Shown: positions 45,396-53,935 of the stretch, one piece after another
Layout: the number at the start of each line of letters is the position of its first letter
Position numbering within the stretch: position 1 is the stretch's first letter
Notes under the pieces: model-generated
The model's database searches: none
What the model was told of the DNA's origin: nothing
The model's input: only the letters and a program-made list of their open reading frames with translations
NCBI RefSeq assembly: GCF_023612095.1
Contig: NZ_CP086235.1
Span: forward strand, 3,607,501-3,671,500
DNA length: 64,000 nt
Reading direction: 5' to 3'
DNA from: Cytobacillus firmus
Lineage (GTDB): Bacteria; Bacillota; Bacilli; Bacillales; Cytobacillaceae
Program-made: the position numbers and the translations under genes

Positions 45396-45773
45396 ATGGG
45401 ATGGGTAATTGCCATATTATTTGGTTCAGCAGTCGTGCTGCTCATTTTATCGTTTTTAAAAACGGCGCAGTCGAAATCAAATATTGAGCAGCAAATTGAT
45501 CAGGTTACTTTTACACTAAAAAATGAAATTCATGAGCTTCAGCAGCAGATCAGAAATATTGAATTGGACGCGGAGATTACGGCTAAGCAATCAGGAGCTA
45601 TGAGCGGGCCATCAGATGAAAGATTGCTGCTTCGCGAAGTACTGGATATGCATAAACGCGGATATTCCAATGAAAGCATTGCATTAAAAAAACAGCTTAC
45701 GCCTAACGAGGTTGATCTGATGCTCTTGCCTTATTCAGCGAACAAGGGTGAAAGGAGCATGGTTGCCCAATGA
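45396..45773 (+). CDS. membrane-anchored coiled-coil protein with HTH-like end
   Basis: 125 residues: one N-terminal helix (3-20, WVIAILFGSAVVLLILSF), a coiled-coil region (about 28-60, rich in Gln/Glu/Ile heptads) and a C-terminal segment LLREVLDMHKRGYSNESIAL with KKQLTPNEVDLML, which looks like a resolvase-type helix-turn-helix. I do not recognise a named family. GGGAGGA lies 7 bases before the ATG. Its stop overlaps the next gene start (ATGA). Confidence 0.75.
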   Translation: MGWVIAILFGSAVVLLILSFLKTAQSKSNIEQQIDQVTFTLKNEIHELQQQIRNIELDAEITAKQSGAMSGPSDERLLLREVLDMHKRGYSNESIALKKQLTPNEVDLMLLPYSANKGERSMVAQ

Positions 45774-46273
45774 CACCAAATTCCTTGCGCAGTTTTGCAG
45801 CGGGCCTTTTAGCGGCTGCCATTTTGACAGGAAGCGTTTACCTATTTGGACCTTCTGAAGCCAAGAGTACTGAAAAACCAGCGGATAAAACAGAGAAAGC
45901 GGAAAAGCTGTCAGATGAAGAAATGATTGACCTGCTGGCATCCAAAGGCTACGTCATCAACACGGAAGATGAATGGAGCAAGCAGCTTGCTGCTGCGGCA
46001 AAGTCCAGCGAGAAAAAAGAGGACAAAGCAGACAAGAAGGCCGATGACAAAACCGGCGAAAAAGTTGTTTACCGGACTATTTTAACCGTATCAATGGGCA
46101 TGACCAGCATTGATGTGGGGAACGCGCTTGAAAAAGCCCATATAATTGAAAGCGGCATCCAATTCTATAAAGATGTAGAAAAACGCGGTCTTGAGAATGA
46201 TCTGCGTCCCGGCACGTTTGAAATAGAAAGCGGAATGACGACGGACGAGATTATTTCCGTTATATTTAAATAA
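45770..46273 (+). CDS. membrane-anchored protein with YceG/MltG-like LysM-type C-terminal domain
   Basis: 167 residues: an N-terminal helix (8-27), a Lys/Glu/Asp-rich low-complexity linker with two parts (28-45 and 82-103), and a C-terminal domain of about 60 residues (TILTVSMGMTSIDVGNALEK to FEIESGMTTDEIISVIFK) resembling the LysM-like N-terminal half of MltG/YceG. The catalytic lytic transglycosylase half is absent. Translation is coupled to the upstream coiled-coil protein by an ATGA overlap. It likely faces the cell wall; function unknown. Confidence 0.75.
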   Translation: MTPNSLRSFAAGLLAAAILTGSVYLFGPSEAKSTEKPADKTEKAEKLSDEEMIDLLASKGYVINTEDEWSKQLAAAAKSSEKKEDKADKKADDKTGEKVVYRTILTVSMGMTSIDVGNALEKAHIIESGIQFYKDVEKRGLENDLRPGTFEIESGMTTDEIISVIFK

Positions 46274-46279
46274 GCAAAA

Positions 46280-46311
46280 GCTCCTTTTCGGCTTGAAAAG
46301 GAGCATTTTTT
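46280..46311 (+). terminator. terminator of the coiled-coil/MltG-like operon
   Basis: Stem GCTCCTTTT with AAAAGGAGC, loop CGGCTTG, then ATTTTTTCT. Confidence 0.88.
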
Positions 46312-46396
46312 CTATATTTCAATCGCAAAATGATTGATTTGGCCGCACAGGAAACTTTCTGTGCGCATAACACCAAGTTATGTGCGGATAAAAAAC

Positions 46397-47179
46397 TTAC
46401 TCTTTCAAAAACCCGCGGATAGCCTCAGCCAGTTCTTCCGGCGCTTCGTACATGCTCATGTGCCCCGCATCATCAATGGTCACCTGCTTGATGTTAAATC
46501 CTTTGACTGCAAATGATTTTTCAGGAGGGACAATCCCGTCCTGTTCTCCAGCAACAATTAATACCGGCAGCTCTGTCCTTTTTAAAACATGACTGCGGTC
46601 TTCGCGCTGTTTCATTGCTTTCAGGGCAGCCTTTGCACCTTCTGCACTTGTACGATAGCCAATTTCTTTTGCCAGTTGAATTTCTTCGGGATGTTTCTCC
46701 CCTGGTGCAAAAAGCTTCGGCACCAGTCCATCTATAAAGGATTCGATACCCTCTTTATCAATTTTACCGGCAGCAACATCCCTTCCCTTCTTCCCTTCTT
46801 CGGAATCCGGGCTGGCTGTTGAATGGATAAGGGAAAAGGATTTCAGCTTGTCCTCGTATGCTTCAGCAAATGCAAGGGTAACATAGCCGCCCAATGAATG
46901 GCCGAAAAGAGATACTTGTTCAAGACCCAGCTCATCTATAGCCCCTTTGATTGCTTCTGCCATCCTTTCAATAGAGGGTTCGCCATCCGGCAGTCCTGAC
47001 TCTCCATGCCCCGGAAGATCGGCCGCAATGACGCGAAAGTCCTCTGCCAATATTGGAATCACCCTTGCCCAGTAATCTTTGCTGCCGCAAAAACCATGCA
47101 GCAATACAAGCGGCTCCCCTTTGCCTTCATCATAGTATGAAATGACTGTTCCATTTACATCTGTTCTTTTTGCGTCCAT
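46397..47179 (-). CDS. alpha/beta-hydrolase
   Basis: 260 residues. The oxyanion segment VLLHGFCGSKDYW, nucleophile elbow FGHSLGGY (Ser in G-x-S-x-G), a late Asp in VAGEQDGIVPP and the catalytic His in DDAGHMSMYEAP complete the triad. The lid region (about 120-190) is helical and charged. Substrate unknown; fits the small esterase/peroxidase-like group. AAAGGAGG lies 8 bases before the ATG. Confidence 0.88.
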   Translation of the reverse strand: MDAKRTDVNGTVISYYDEGKGEPLVLLHGFCGSKDYWARVIPILAEDFRVIAADLPGHGESGLPDGEPSIERMAEAIKGAIDELGLEQVSLFGHSLGGYVTLAFAEAYEDKLKSFSLIHSTASPDSEEGKKGRDVAAGKIDKEGIESFIDGLVPKLFAPGEKHPEEIQLAKEIGYRTSAEGAKAALKAMKQREDRSHVLKRTELPVLIVAGEQDGIVPPEKSFAVKGFNIKQVTIDDAGHMSMYEAPEELAEAIRGFLKE

Positions 47180-47193
47180 TCAGAAAACCTCCT

Positions 47194-47475
47194 TTAGTTT
47201 GCCAGCAAATCCTGATATTCGCTCTTTCGGTCAAAAACAGCTTTAGCATATGAGCAGGCAGGCACAATCTTATATCCCTTGCTGCGTGCCTCCTGAACAA
47301 CGCTTTCCAGAAGCTTTCCTGCAATTCCCTGTCCGCGCAGGGAGTCACTTACATATGTATGGTCTATCGTGATGACAGAATCACCGCTTGGAATATAGGT
47401 GATTTCAGCGATCATATTCCCTTTTTCATCATTCATGAAAAAACGGTTTTCTTCTTTTTGGATATCTTTATTCAT
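47194..47475 (-). CDS. GNAT-fold acetyltransferase of the YjdJ type
   Basis: 93 residues, the short single-domain form. The CoA-binding motif is RGQGIAGKLLESVV, followed by ARSKGYKIVPACSYAKAVF, the Cys-containing end that defines the YjdJ-type Gcn5-related family. Target unknown. CAGGAGG lies 7 bases before the ATG. It precedes the hydrolase by 14 bases, so the two are probably co-transcribed. Confidence 0.85.
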   Translation of the reverse strand: MNKDIQKEENRFFMNDEKGNMIAEITYIPSGDSVITIDHTYVSDSLRGQGIAGKLLESVVQEARSKGYKIVPACSYAKAVFDRKSEYQDLLAN

Positions 47476-47543
47476 ATCATTTCCTCCTGTATTTAAGATG
47501 AACTCTATTCTTTCTATCTTGCTTTCCCTGCTTTTTGGAAAGA

Positions 47544-47909
47544 CTAAACCTTCCTTCTCATGATTTCTTCACACAAAACTCGCGCATGGTTATGAACGGG
47601 ATCTTTCGCAGCATATAATAATGTAACATTCTGCTCTTCTGCCATTCTTGCCAGCTCATCTATTTTGCGGATTTTATCATCCTGTGTTCGCAGCTCTTCA
47701 AGATACTTTTCCCGAAAATCTTCAAAAAGCTCAGGCTTATGGTTAAATGCTTTTCTGAGCTCATGACTCGGCGCAGCCTCTTTTTCCCATGCTGACAAAC
47801 GCGCATCTTCCTTTTTAATTCCGCGGGGCCACAGCCGGTCAACCAGCACCCGATAGCCGTCCTCTTCTTCGTATGGGTCATAAATTCTTTTAATGAAAAT
47901 TCCGGTCAA
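47544..47909 (-). CDS. DUF488 family protein
   Basis: 121 residues. The motifs IKRIYDPY, DGYRVLVDRLWPRGI, LRKAFNHKP and the LLYAAKDPVHNHARVLCEEI end are characteristic of DUF488. The frame is open to 48188, but the extra N-terminal part has no family resemblance and overlaps the divergent gene at 48006; TTG 47909, 7 bases after AAGGGGTG, is the likely start. Cytoplasmic, function unknown. Confidence 0.85.
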   Translation of the reverse strand: MTGIFIKRIYDPYEEEDGYRVLVDRLWPRGIKKEDARLSAWEKEAAPSHELRKAFNHKPELFEDFREKYLEELRTQDDKIRKIDELARMAEEQNVTLLYAAKDPVHNHARVLCEEIMRRKV

Positions 47910-48005
47910 TTTAAGACACCCCTTGTATATCCCTTGTGATTTGCTATTATTATAAACATAAAAGACAATTTTTTCTAATTCAATCAAATGTGAGGTGCAG
48001 GAAAT

Positions 48006-48230
48006 TTGACAGGTATTATTGCTGTGGTTATGACTTTCTCTATTCCCATCATTGCCATCATGACTGTTCATACTCAAAAACTCGCAAAGATCAAACATAA
48101 TATGATAAAAGATGAAATCACCCTGGAAAAACTGAAGCAGGAAAACTTTTTGCTTGAAACCGAAAAAATGAAGATTGAACTTGAGCAAATGAAGATTGAA
48201 AGTCCGAAGGATCTGACCAAAATCATATAA
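48006..48230 (+). CDS. small membrane protein with coiled-coil tail
   Basis: 74 residues: helix 4-22 (IIAVVMTFSIPIIAIMTV), then a strongly charged region with heptads (KDEITLEKLKQENFLLETEK onward) predicted as a coiled coil, ending SPKDLTKII. TTG start, 8 bases after GAGGTG. No recognised family, though such phage-shock-like small proteins are common in Bacillus. Divergent from the DUF488 gene, with a terminator right after. Confidence 0.65.
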   Translation: MTGIIAVVMTFSIPIIAIMTVHTQKLAKIKHNMIKDEITLEKLKQENFLLETEKMKIELEQMKIESPKDLTKII

Positions 48231-48233
48231 GCA

Positions 48234-48266
48234 AAAAATCCCCGTCTTACACAGAAGGGGATTTTT
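48234..48266. terminator. bidirectional terminator before hemY
   Basis: A 10-bp perfect stem AAAAATCCCC with GGGGATTTTT and a 13-base loop between convergent stop codons. Confidence 0.85.
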
Positions 48267-48269
48267 GTT

Positions 48270-49655
48270 TTACATTTTCTTAATAATTTTCCCGGCAGTT
48301 TCTGCCCCATTTTCAATGCAGTCAGGGATGCCGACACCGTAATAAGAGCAGCCTGCAAGCCATATTCCAGGGTATTCACGGCCCAGCCTGTTTTCAAGTG
48401 CTGTTACTGTCTCAGGATGGGAAATCAGATAGTTTGGCATTTTTTCAGTCCAATTTGTCACTTCACTTGCCAAAGGCTCAGCCGTTATGCCGAGGCTTTT
48501 TTCAATATCAGCCAGAGCTGTCTTCAAGAGCTCTTCTTCATCCATTTCCTTTAGAGAGGCAAAGGCCGGATGGCTGCTTTTATAGAATAACCTAACAAGC
48601 AAATTACCGCTTTCTGAAGTATGCTTCCACTTGCGGCTTGTCCATGTACAGGCATTGCAGGTTAGTTCATCCGTATTGGCCGTGATGAAGCCTGTCCCGT
48701 CTTCAGGCAGTTCGCTATCTGGAATATCATAAGCAAGATAAATAGAAATCAGGGAACTGTTCTTCAAAGGTTCGAACCCAGCTTTCAGCTCCTGATCATC
48801 GAACAGGGCTGCAGCGGCATTATGCGGAATGCCGAGCACTATATGATCCGCCTCCAGGCTTTCGCCATTTGAGAAATCAACCATATATCCACGATCCGAT
48901 TTTTCTATTTTAACAGCCTGTGTGTTTTTAAAGATTTCTGTTTCGTCCAATCTTTCCTCATAAGCATCAATTAATGCATCCAGGCCCTTTTTAAAGGAAA
49001 GGAACTTCTTTCCCCCGCCGCTCTGGAACACCTTTTTATTTTCCTCGAAACCTCTTATGATGCTGCCGTATTTTTCTTTATAATCAAACACCTGTGGAAG
49101 AGTCGCAGCGATGGTTAAGTCACTGAGATTTCCGGAGTATACTCCCGAAAGAACAGGCGCTATTTGTTTTTCCACCAGTTCTTTTCCAAAGAAATGCTCA
49201 AGGAAATCGCCGATCGAATCATTCTTTGTAAAGCGGTCATTTTGCGTATAAAAATCCTTCAGGGCTTCAACCTTTCCTTCTGCTGAAACTAGCGTGGATT
49301 TGGCAAGAGATTCAACACTGGCCGGAATCCCAAATACAGCATCTGCCGGGATCAGCTTCAGTTCGCCGTCAGTGTAAATATACGACCGTCCCGCCGCATT
49401 GTACACAACCGCTTCTTCCAAACCGAGCTCCTGGATAAAAGTCATCGCATCCGCTTTGCGGGCAACAATCGAATCAGCTCCCGCCTCGATTGTAAAGCCG
49501 CCTTCTCTTACTGTGCGGATTTTTCCGCCAAGCTGTTCTGATGATTCTGCCAGCACCAGCCGTATATCCTGATCATTTTCTTTTTTCCACTTATTCAGCT
49601 CATACATGGCGGACAACCCTGTTACACCGCCGCCTATGACTAATACTGTTTTCAC
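48270..49655 (-). CDS. hemY: coproporphyrinogen III oxidase (HemY/CgoX type)
   Basis: 461 residues (B. subtilis HemY 470). FAD-dependent oxidation of coproporphyrinogen III to coproporphyrin III in the Gram-positive heme pathway. The dinucleotide motif is VIGGGVTGLSA (6-16), followed by AESSEQLGGKIRTV and GFTIEAGADSIVA; the C-terminal FAD contact is GIWLAGCSYYGVGIPDCIEN. It starts with GTG after GAGGTG. It stands alone here, not in a hemEHY operon, so it may be a second copy; that needs the rest of the genome. Confidence 0.92.
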   Translation of the reverse strand: MKTVLVIGGGVTGLSAMYELNKWKKENDQDIRLVLAESSEQLGGKIRTVREGGFTIEAGADSIVARKADAMTFIQELGLEEAVVYNAAGRSYIYTDGELKLIPADAVFGIPASVESLAKSTLVSAEGKVEALKDFYTQNDRFTKNDSIGDFLEHFFGKELVEKQIAPVLSGVYSGNLSDLTIAATLPQVFDYKEKYGSIIRGFEENKKVFQSGGGKKFLSFKKGLDALIDAYEERLDETEIFKNTQAVKIEKSDRGYMVDFSNGESLEADHIVLGIPHNAAAALFDDQELKAGFEPLKNSSLISIYLAYDIPDSELPEDGTGFITANTDELTCNACTWTSRKWKHTSESGNLLVRLFYKSSHPAFASLKEMDEEELLKTALADIEKSLGITAEPLASEVTNWTEKMPNYLISHPETVTALENRLGREYPGIWLAGCSYYGVGIPDCIENGAETAGKIIKKM

Positions 49656-49758
49656 TCGTATGCACCTCAGTTTACATCCAATTCATTATATAAAGTGTAC
49701 CACATCCTGTAGAGATGAAAGTATGTGAGGGTTTGTCCATTTTTCAAAAAAACCTTTG

Positions 49759-50823
49759 TTATTTCCTGAACCAATTCGCATGCTCATCCATATGCAAAAA
49801 AGGAATATCCGTATCCACTTCACCAGTGATTCTATTCATTTTAATATCCTCGCCTTCAAGCCATCTTCTGAAGTCAAAAACAACCGGCTCCCTGTCGCCG
49901 CCGAGCGCAAACCAGGCTTTCATCTCCCGCGGCAGATAGGCTGATGTATGAATGGTCCCGGCCCAGCTTCCATAAAGATCTGAAAAGACACCTTTATCAC
50001 TATCATTCAGAAGGCGGAATGCATCATGTGCATCCAGTCGCCCATCCTGACGGCTTTTCATGACATCCAGCCTGCGCAAGCTGTCAGCCAGATGGTTGCG
50101 GTTTTCATCCTGCATGATTTCAAAATGGTTTGTACAAGCGGTCGTCTGGCGGACCTCTACACCTCTCGGAGACGTTTCCACTGCATATGTCTCTCCGCCT
50201 GCGTCATACACCACGTATGTAAAGGAATGGCGGTGCGGTATTTCCTTCAGCATATCAACCGCTTCTTTGACATTTGCACATGCCTCCAAAATCAGGCGTC
50301 CGATCATGCAGCAGATAAAGCCATCAGCAGGCTTTTTGCGGTTCATGAAATTATACCCGATGGCGAGTCCTTTTTCATTCATGCCATCCATCCGGCCAGT
50401 CACCCTCTGGCTGGGGCCCATAATCGCATAGCCCTGATCGGTTGGCTGATAAAAAGTATAGCGCCCCTCATAGGTTTTCGGATGGTAATCATAATTGCGG
50501 ACCAGGTAGTCATCCCCTGTAAGGATGGAACAGCCTGAGCGGACATAATCGAGGCGATATCCGCCAAACTCCTGTAACACCCGCTCCATCGGCCATTGCA
50601 ATGCTTCCTGCAGCCCAAGCAGTTCATCCCAGATTCCGGGCGCAAACCTCTTAATGGCATTTTTCACTTCAGCTTCATTTATTGAAAAACGCGGCTTCCG
50701 TACCTTCCATTGATCCTCCCGATTCCTAACAGAAAGAGAATCCTTTATTCGCTCTCCCTGCATAAAGCCAAAATCAAAGTGAGTGCCGCGGAATTGAATA
50801 ATATCACTATAAATCTTTTTCAA
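49759..50823 (-). CDS. C45-family Ntn hydrolase (acyl-CoA:6-APA acyltransferase-like)
   Basis: 354 residues. The peptidase C45 pattern is present: FRGTHFDFGFMQG at the start, a nucleophile Cys in SGCSILTGDDYLVRNYDYHP, and MDGMNEKGLAIGYNFMNRK. In the fungal relative the chain is cut before that Cys; bacterial members are uncharacterised hydrolases, possibly amidases. No signal peptide, so cytoplasmic. TTG start with AGAGGGA 6 bases upstream. Confidence 0.85.
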   Translation of the reverse strand: MKKIYSDIIQFRGTHFDFGFMQGERIKDSLSVRNREDQWKVRKPRFSINEAEVKNAIKRFAPGIWDELLGLQEALQWPMERVLQEFGGYRLDYVRSGCSILTGDDYLVRNYDYHPKTYEGRYTFYQPTDQGYAIMGPSQRVTGRMDGMNEKGLAIGYNFMNRKKPADGFICCMIGRLILEACANVKEAVDMLKEIPHRHSFTYVVYDAGGETYAVETSPRGVEVRQTTACTNHFEIMQDENRNHLADSLRRLDVMKSRQDGRLDAHDAFRLLNDSDKGVFSDLYGSWAGTIHTSAYLPREMKAWFALGGDREPVVFDFRRWLEGEDIKMNRITGEVDTDIPFLHMDEHANWFRK

Positions 50824-50905
50824 AGCAGATCCCTCTTCTATTCGTTTCTTTTTTTTAGAATAAAGGAAGGCTACATGAAATTCCAGCCGGGGGATTTATG
50901 AGATT

Positions 50906-51919
50906 TTAAATCTTTTTCATTTTAATGCTATAAAACCTCATACTTTTCGGAATTCCTTTTATCGCAAATATTCCGTTATAAATCAGGGATCTTACTCTAT
51001 ACTCAGCAAAGCCATCACCAATTGGCTCATCCAGATGCCCTATCACTTCCCCGATTAATCTGGCTGATTTTATAAAACCCTTGTTGCTTTTATGAAGCTT
51101 CCTGGTTGACTCAATGATATAGTCATCAAAATAACTCTCTGGCACACTATGTATTTCATTATCTTCCCATATGCGCAGGACTTCCTTTGTCATGGAGAGT
51201 ACCTGCCAATCCGATACAAACCTAGATCTTTCTTCTGCAGATAAAGGGCTTCCCATGTTTTTATCCAATATGATCTTCAGTTTTTCCGGGGCTGCTTCAC
51301 CTGAGTGCCTTAAAAGGTATGGATTCTTTTTCGCAGGAAAAAGCTCCTTATATGACTGAGCAGTATTAATAACATGCACTTTATTTTCTTTGTTTCTTAA
51401 TAAGTGAAGGAAATACCGCAAACCGGTCTGTTCATCTGCATTATCAGCTGTCCAGACTACGATCGGCTTTCCCGCAGGAATGGCATCAATCTCCTCAAGT
51501 GCTGAGGCTATTTTTCTTTCATATTCCTTTTCCAGATAATCTTCAGGTATATTAATATGATCCTTCAGCCATTCGAATCGATGTTTTCTCCCCTCCTCTT
51601 CATGCAGCCTCCAGAGAGGTCCATTGCTAAAGAAGTCAGGAAAGCCAATGACTTTATTTTCTTTACTGAGCCCAACCTTTAAAGATCCTGCCGGTGATTC
51701 TCCGCACACTATGTGGTAAGTTTCATATTCCCGCTCCAATTTCCTCTCCTGGGAATAAAAAATTATCTTTTTTTGAATATCATTGAGCAGTTCCATGATC
51801 TCTTCCTGAGAATCAGCACTGTTTTTTAATAAGTGAACGCGAAGCAATATGTGAAATAAATAGCTCTTCGCCCCATGCTCCGGGAGTTTCTCAATTGCTT
51901 CCCGCAATTCGTCCAACAT
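50906..51919 (-). CDS. DUF1835 / DUF3658 protein
   Basis: 337 residues. The DUF1835 segment runs from YHIVCGESPAGSLKVGL through FPDFFSNGPLW to VVWTADNADEQTGLRYFLHL (about 65-190), and a DUF3658-like C-terminal part follows (VSDWQVLSMTKEVLRIWED). The N-terminal ~60 residues are helical. Function unknown; cytoplasmic. The start ATG 51919 has AAAGGATGA 5 bases upstream; the frame to 51988 adds an unlikely basic stretch. Confidence 0.82.
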   Translation of the reverse strand: MLDELREAIEKLPEHGAKSYLFHILLRVHLLKNSADSQEEIMELLNDIQKKIIFYSQERKLEREYETYHIVCGESPAGSLKVGLSKENKVIGFPDFFSNGPLWRLHEEEGRKHRFEWLKDHINIPEDYLEKEYERKIASALEEIDAIPAGKPIVVWTADNADEQTGLRYFLHLLRNKENKVHVINTAQSYKELFPAKKNPYLLRHSGEAAPEKLKIILDKNMGSPLSAEERSRFVSDWQVLSMTKEVLRIWEDNEIHSVPESYFDDYIIESTRKLHKSNKGFIKSARLIGEVIGHLDEPIGDGFAEYRVRSLIYNGIFAIKGIPKSMRFYSIKMKKI

Positions 51920-52067
51920 TATAATCATCCTTTGTAAATGAATTGGAAATCCATCTTTCCTACGAATGAACCTTAATGCTAGTTTCATAAAAAGCTGATT
52001 TGTTGCAAAAGGAATTTCAATCGCTTAAGATTTAATCGTACACGATTTAAAAATAGGAGGTATCCCA

Positions 52068-52544
52068 ATGACAACGGTTTATGATTTTGAAGTCAAGAAA
52101 ACGAATGGTGAATTGAAATCTCTGAAAGAATACGAAGGAAAGCCTCTAATTATCGTAAATACAGCAAGCAAATGCGGGTTGACGCCACAATTTAAAGGAC
52201 TGCAGGAGCTCTATGAAAAGTATAAAGACAAGGGCCTTGAGATTCTTGGATTCCCTTGTGATCAGTTCAATAACCAGGAATTCGATAATATTGAGGAAAC
52301 CACTGAGTTTTGCCAGCTCAATTATGGTGTGTCTTTCCCGATTTTCGCAAAAATCGATGTAAATGGCGACAATGCGGATCCATTGTTTGCTTACTTGAAA
52401 GAACAGAAAAAGGGCATTCTGTCCAAAAACATTAAGTGGAACTTTACCAAATTCCTCGTGGACCAGGGCGGCCAGGTGGTAGAACGCTATGCGCCAACAA
52501 CAGAGCCGGGAAAAATTGAGGATGATTTGACGAAGTTATTGTAA
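52068..52544 (+). CDS. bsaA: glutathione peroxidase-family thiol peroxidase
   Basis: 158 residues. The peroxidatic Cys36 lies in [11 protein letters not shown] and a second Cys64 in [12 protein letters not shown], the Cys-Cys type that usually takes electrons from thioredoxin rather than glutathione. The WNFTKFLVD motif supplies the active-site Trp and Asn. It reduces hydroperoxides in the cytoplasm. GGAGGT lies 6 bases before the ATG. It is directly followed by an OhrR-like regulator gene, suggesting peroxide-responsive control. Confidence 0.93.
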   Translation: MTTVYDFEVKKTNGELKSLKEYEGKPLIIVNTASKCGLTPQFKGLQELYEKYKDKGLEILGFPCDQFNNQEFDNIEETTEFCQLNYGVSFPIFAKIDVNGDNADPLFAYLKEQKKGILSKNIKWNFTKFLVDQGGQVVERYAPTTEPGKIEDDLTKLL

Positions 52545-52564
52545 TGCCGGAATCAGGTGATGAT

Positions 52565-53005
52565 GTGAAAGATTTTTTTACACTGGATAAACAGCTTTGT
52601 TTTGCTGTTTATGAAACAGCAGGCGAATTTACCAAACTCTATACAAGTGCTCTTCAGCCATTCGGCTTAACCTACCCGCAGTATCTGGTTCTTCTGGCCC
52701 TTTGGGGAAAAGATGGCATGACAGCCAAAGAGCTTGGAGAAAGACTGAATCTTGGCACCGGGACACTTACCCCGATGATCTCAAGGATGATTTCTAACGG
52801 ATGGCTTCGCAAAGAACGCTCCAAAGCGGATGAACGCAAGGTGTTTATTTTCCTAGAGGAAAAAGCACACAACGAAAAACAGGATATCACCAAAAGTGTT
52901 GGAGAGGCCATTCAGACGTGCAGCATTGAACTCGAAGAATATGAAGAACTTATGAAGCTTCTCGGAAACTTGAGAATGAAGCTAAGGAGCAGAGTATCCC
53001 GCTGA
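52565..53005 (+). CDS. ohrR: MarR-family organic peroxide sensor (OhrR-like)
   Basis: 146 residues from GTG 52565. The N-terminal segment FTLDKQLCFAVYETA contains the reactive Cys (Cys12), the counterpart of Cys15 in B. subtilis OhrR. The winged HTH is at about 45-95 (TAKELGERLNLGTGTLTPMI with SRMISNGWLRKERSKADERK). It should repress its operon and be released when the Cys is oxidised. A start at ATG 52544, overlapping the gpx stop by one base, is possible, but AGGTGAT in front of the GTG favours 52565. Confidence 0.88.
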   Translation: MKDFFTLDKQLCFAVYETAGEFTKLYTSALQPFGLTYPQYLVLLALWGKDGMTAKELGERLNLGTGTLTPMISRMISNGWLRKERSKADERKVFIFLEEKAHNEKQDITKSVGEAIQTCSIELEEYEELMKLLGNLRMKLRSRVSR

Positions 53006-53022
53006 TGCGGGGTACTCTTTTC
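52991..53022 (+). terminator. terminator of the gpx-ohrR operon
   Basis: A 12-bp stem AGAGTATCCCGC with GCGGGGTACTCT (one wobble), loop TGAT which lies in the stop codon, then TTTTC. Confidence 0.85.
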
Positions 53023-53092
53023 AAAGTTCCGTGTTTAATCCCTCCAAAAATAGCCATATTAAGGATAGCTAATATAGAAGGGAGCAAGCAAA

Positions 53093-53395
53093 ATGGAGTA
53101 TTTACCAAGAGAGCAAGTTGTAAATTCACTGCAGGAGCCATTTCAGTCCTATTTAGACAAATATGGAATCGACGATATTGGCATTTTCGAGGAAGAAGGC
53201 CAGGATCAGCACTGCTATATGGGATACACAGTGAAAAAAGCAGGGAAAACGTATCATGTGCATAGCCCATTCCTTAAAGATGGGAATGGAGGATTATCAC
53301 CTGAAAGAAATGAGTGGACCATTGAATCGGATGAACCTAATGGTGCTGATAGAAGCGGATTTAACAGTATAGAACAAGCACTTCAGGAATTATAA
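53093..53395 (+). CDS. small acidic protein, DUF5634-like
   Basis: 100 residues, soluble, acidic: MEYLPREQVVNSLQEPFQSY, then IDDIGIFEEEGQDQHCYMGY and GKTYHVHSPFL. I believe this pattern is DUF5634, but I am not certain of the number. Function unknown. The region before ATG 53093 has GGGAGCAAG as binding site. Confidence 0.65.
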   Translation: MEYLPREQVVNSLQEPFQSYLDKYGIDDIGIFEEEGQDQHCYMGYTVKKAGKTYHVHSPFLKDGNGGLSPERNEWTIESDEPNGADRSGFNSIEQALQEL

Positions 53396-53475
53396 AGATT
53401 GTTACGATTGAACTGTATTAATAGTAGAATATTTCGTCTATAATGGAATTGTATTTAAAGGAAGGAGTGGACGGG

Positions 53476-53892
53476 TTGGCTGTTAATGCGTATTTAAATT
53501 TTAATGGTAATACACGGGAAGCTATTGAGTTTTATGTAAAGGCATTTGAACTGGAAATGCCGGAGATTACCACTTTTGGTGATGCTCCGCAGAATCCTGA
53601 ATATCCTCTGCCGGAGGAAGCCAAAAATCTGGTTATGCATTCAAGCCTTACTATTTGCGGCAGTACTGTCATGTTTTCAGATACGTTTCCAGGTATGCCA
53701 TTTACAGTAGGAAATAACATTAATCTCGCAGTTGTCATTAATGATGTGGATAACATGAGAAAGTATTTTAACAATCTGGCAGATGGCGGTAATGTAACCA
53801 TGGAACTGCAGGAAACATTCTGGAGCAAGAGCTTTGGCCAGTTAACAGATAAATTCGGGGTTAACTGGATGTTCAGCCACGAAAGCGAATAA
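53476..53892 (+). CDS. VOC-family protein (PhnB/glyoxalase-like)
   Basis: 138 residues. The layout is that of PhnB-like VOC proteins: AYLNFNGNTREAIEFYVKAF, MHSSLTICGSTVMFSDTFPG and a C-terminal FGQLTDKFGVNWMF. Possible metal ligands are few, as in many family members of unknown activity. The start is TTG 53476, 8 bases after GGAAGGAG; the frame to 53443 lacks support. Confidence 0.87.
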   Translation: MAVNAYLNFNGNTREAIEFYVKAFELEMPEITTFGDAPQNPEYPLPEEAKNLVMHSSLTICGSTVMFSDTFPGMPFTVGNNINLAVVINDVDNMRKYFNNLADGGNVTMELQETFWSKSFGQLTDKFGVNWMFSHESE

Positions 53893-53907
53893 CATACATA
53901 GTTAATA

Positions 53908-53935
53908 ATGGAGGCATGCAGCCTCCATTTTTTTA
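53908..53935 (+). terminator. terminator between the VOC gene and the ATPase gene
   Basis: Stem ATGGAGGC with GCCTCCAT, loop ATGCA, then TTTTTTTA. Confidence 0.88.

Noticed and set aside
47910-48188. N-terminal extension of the DUF488 frame
   Set aside because: It overlaps a divergent gene, has no family resemblance, and a TTG with a good ribosome site exists at 47909.
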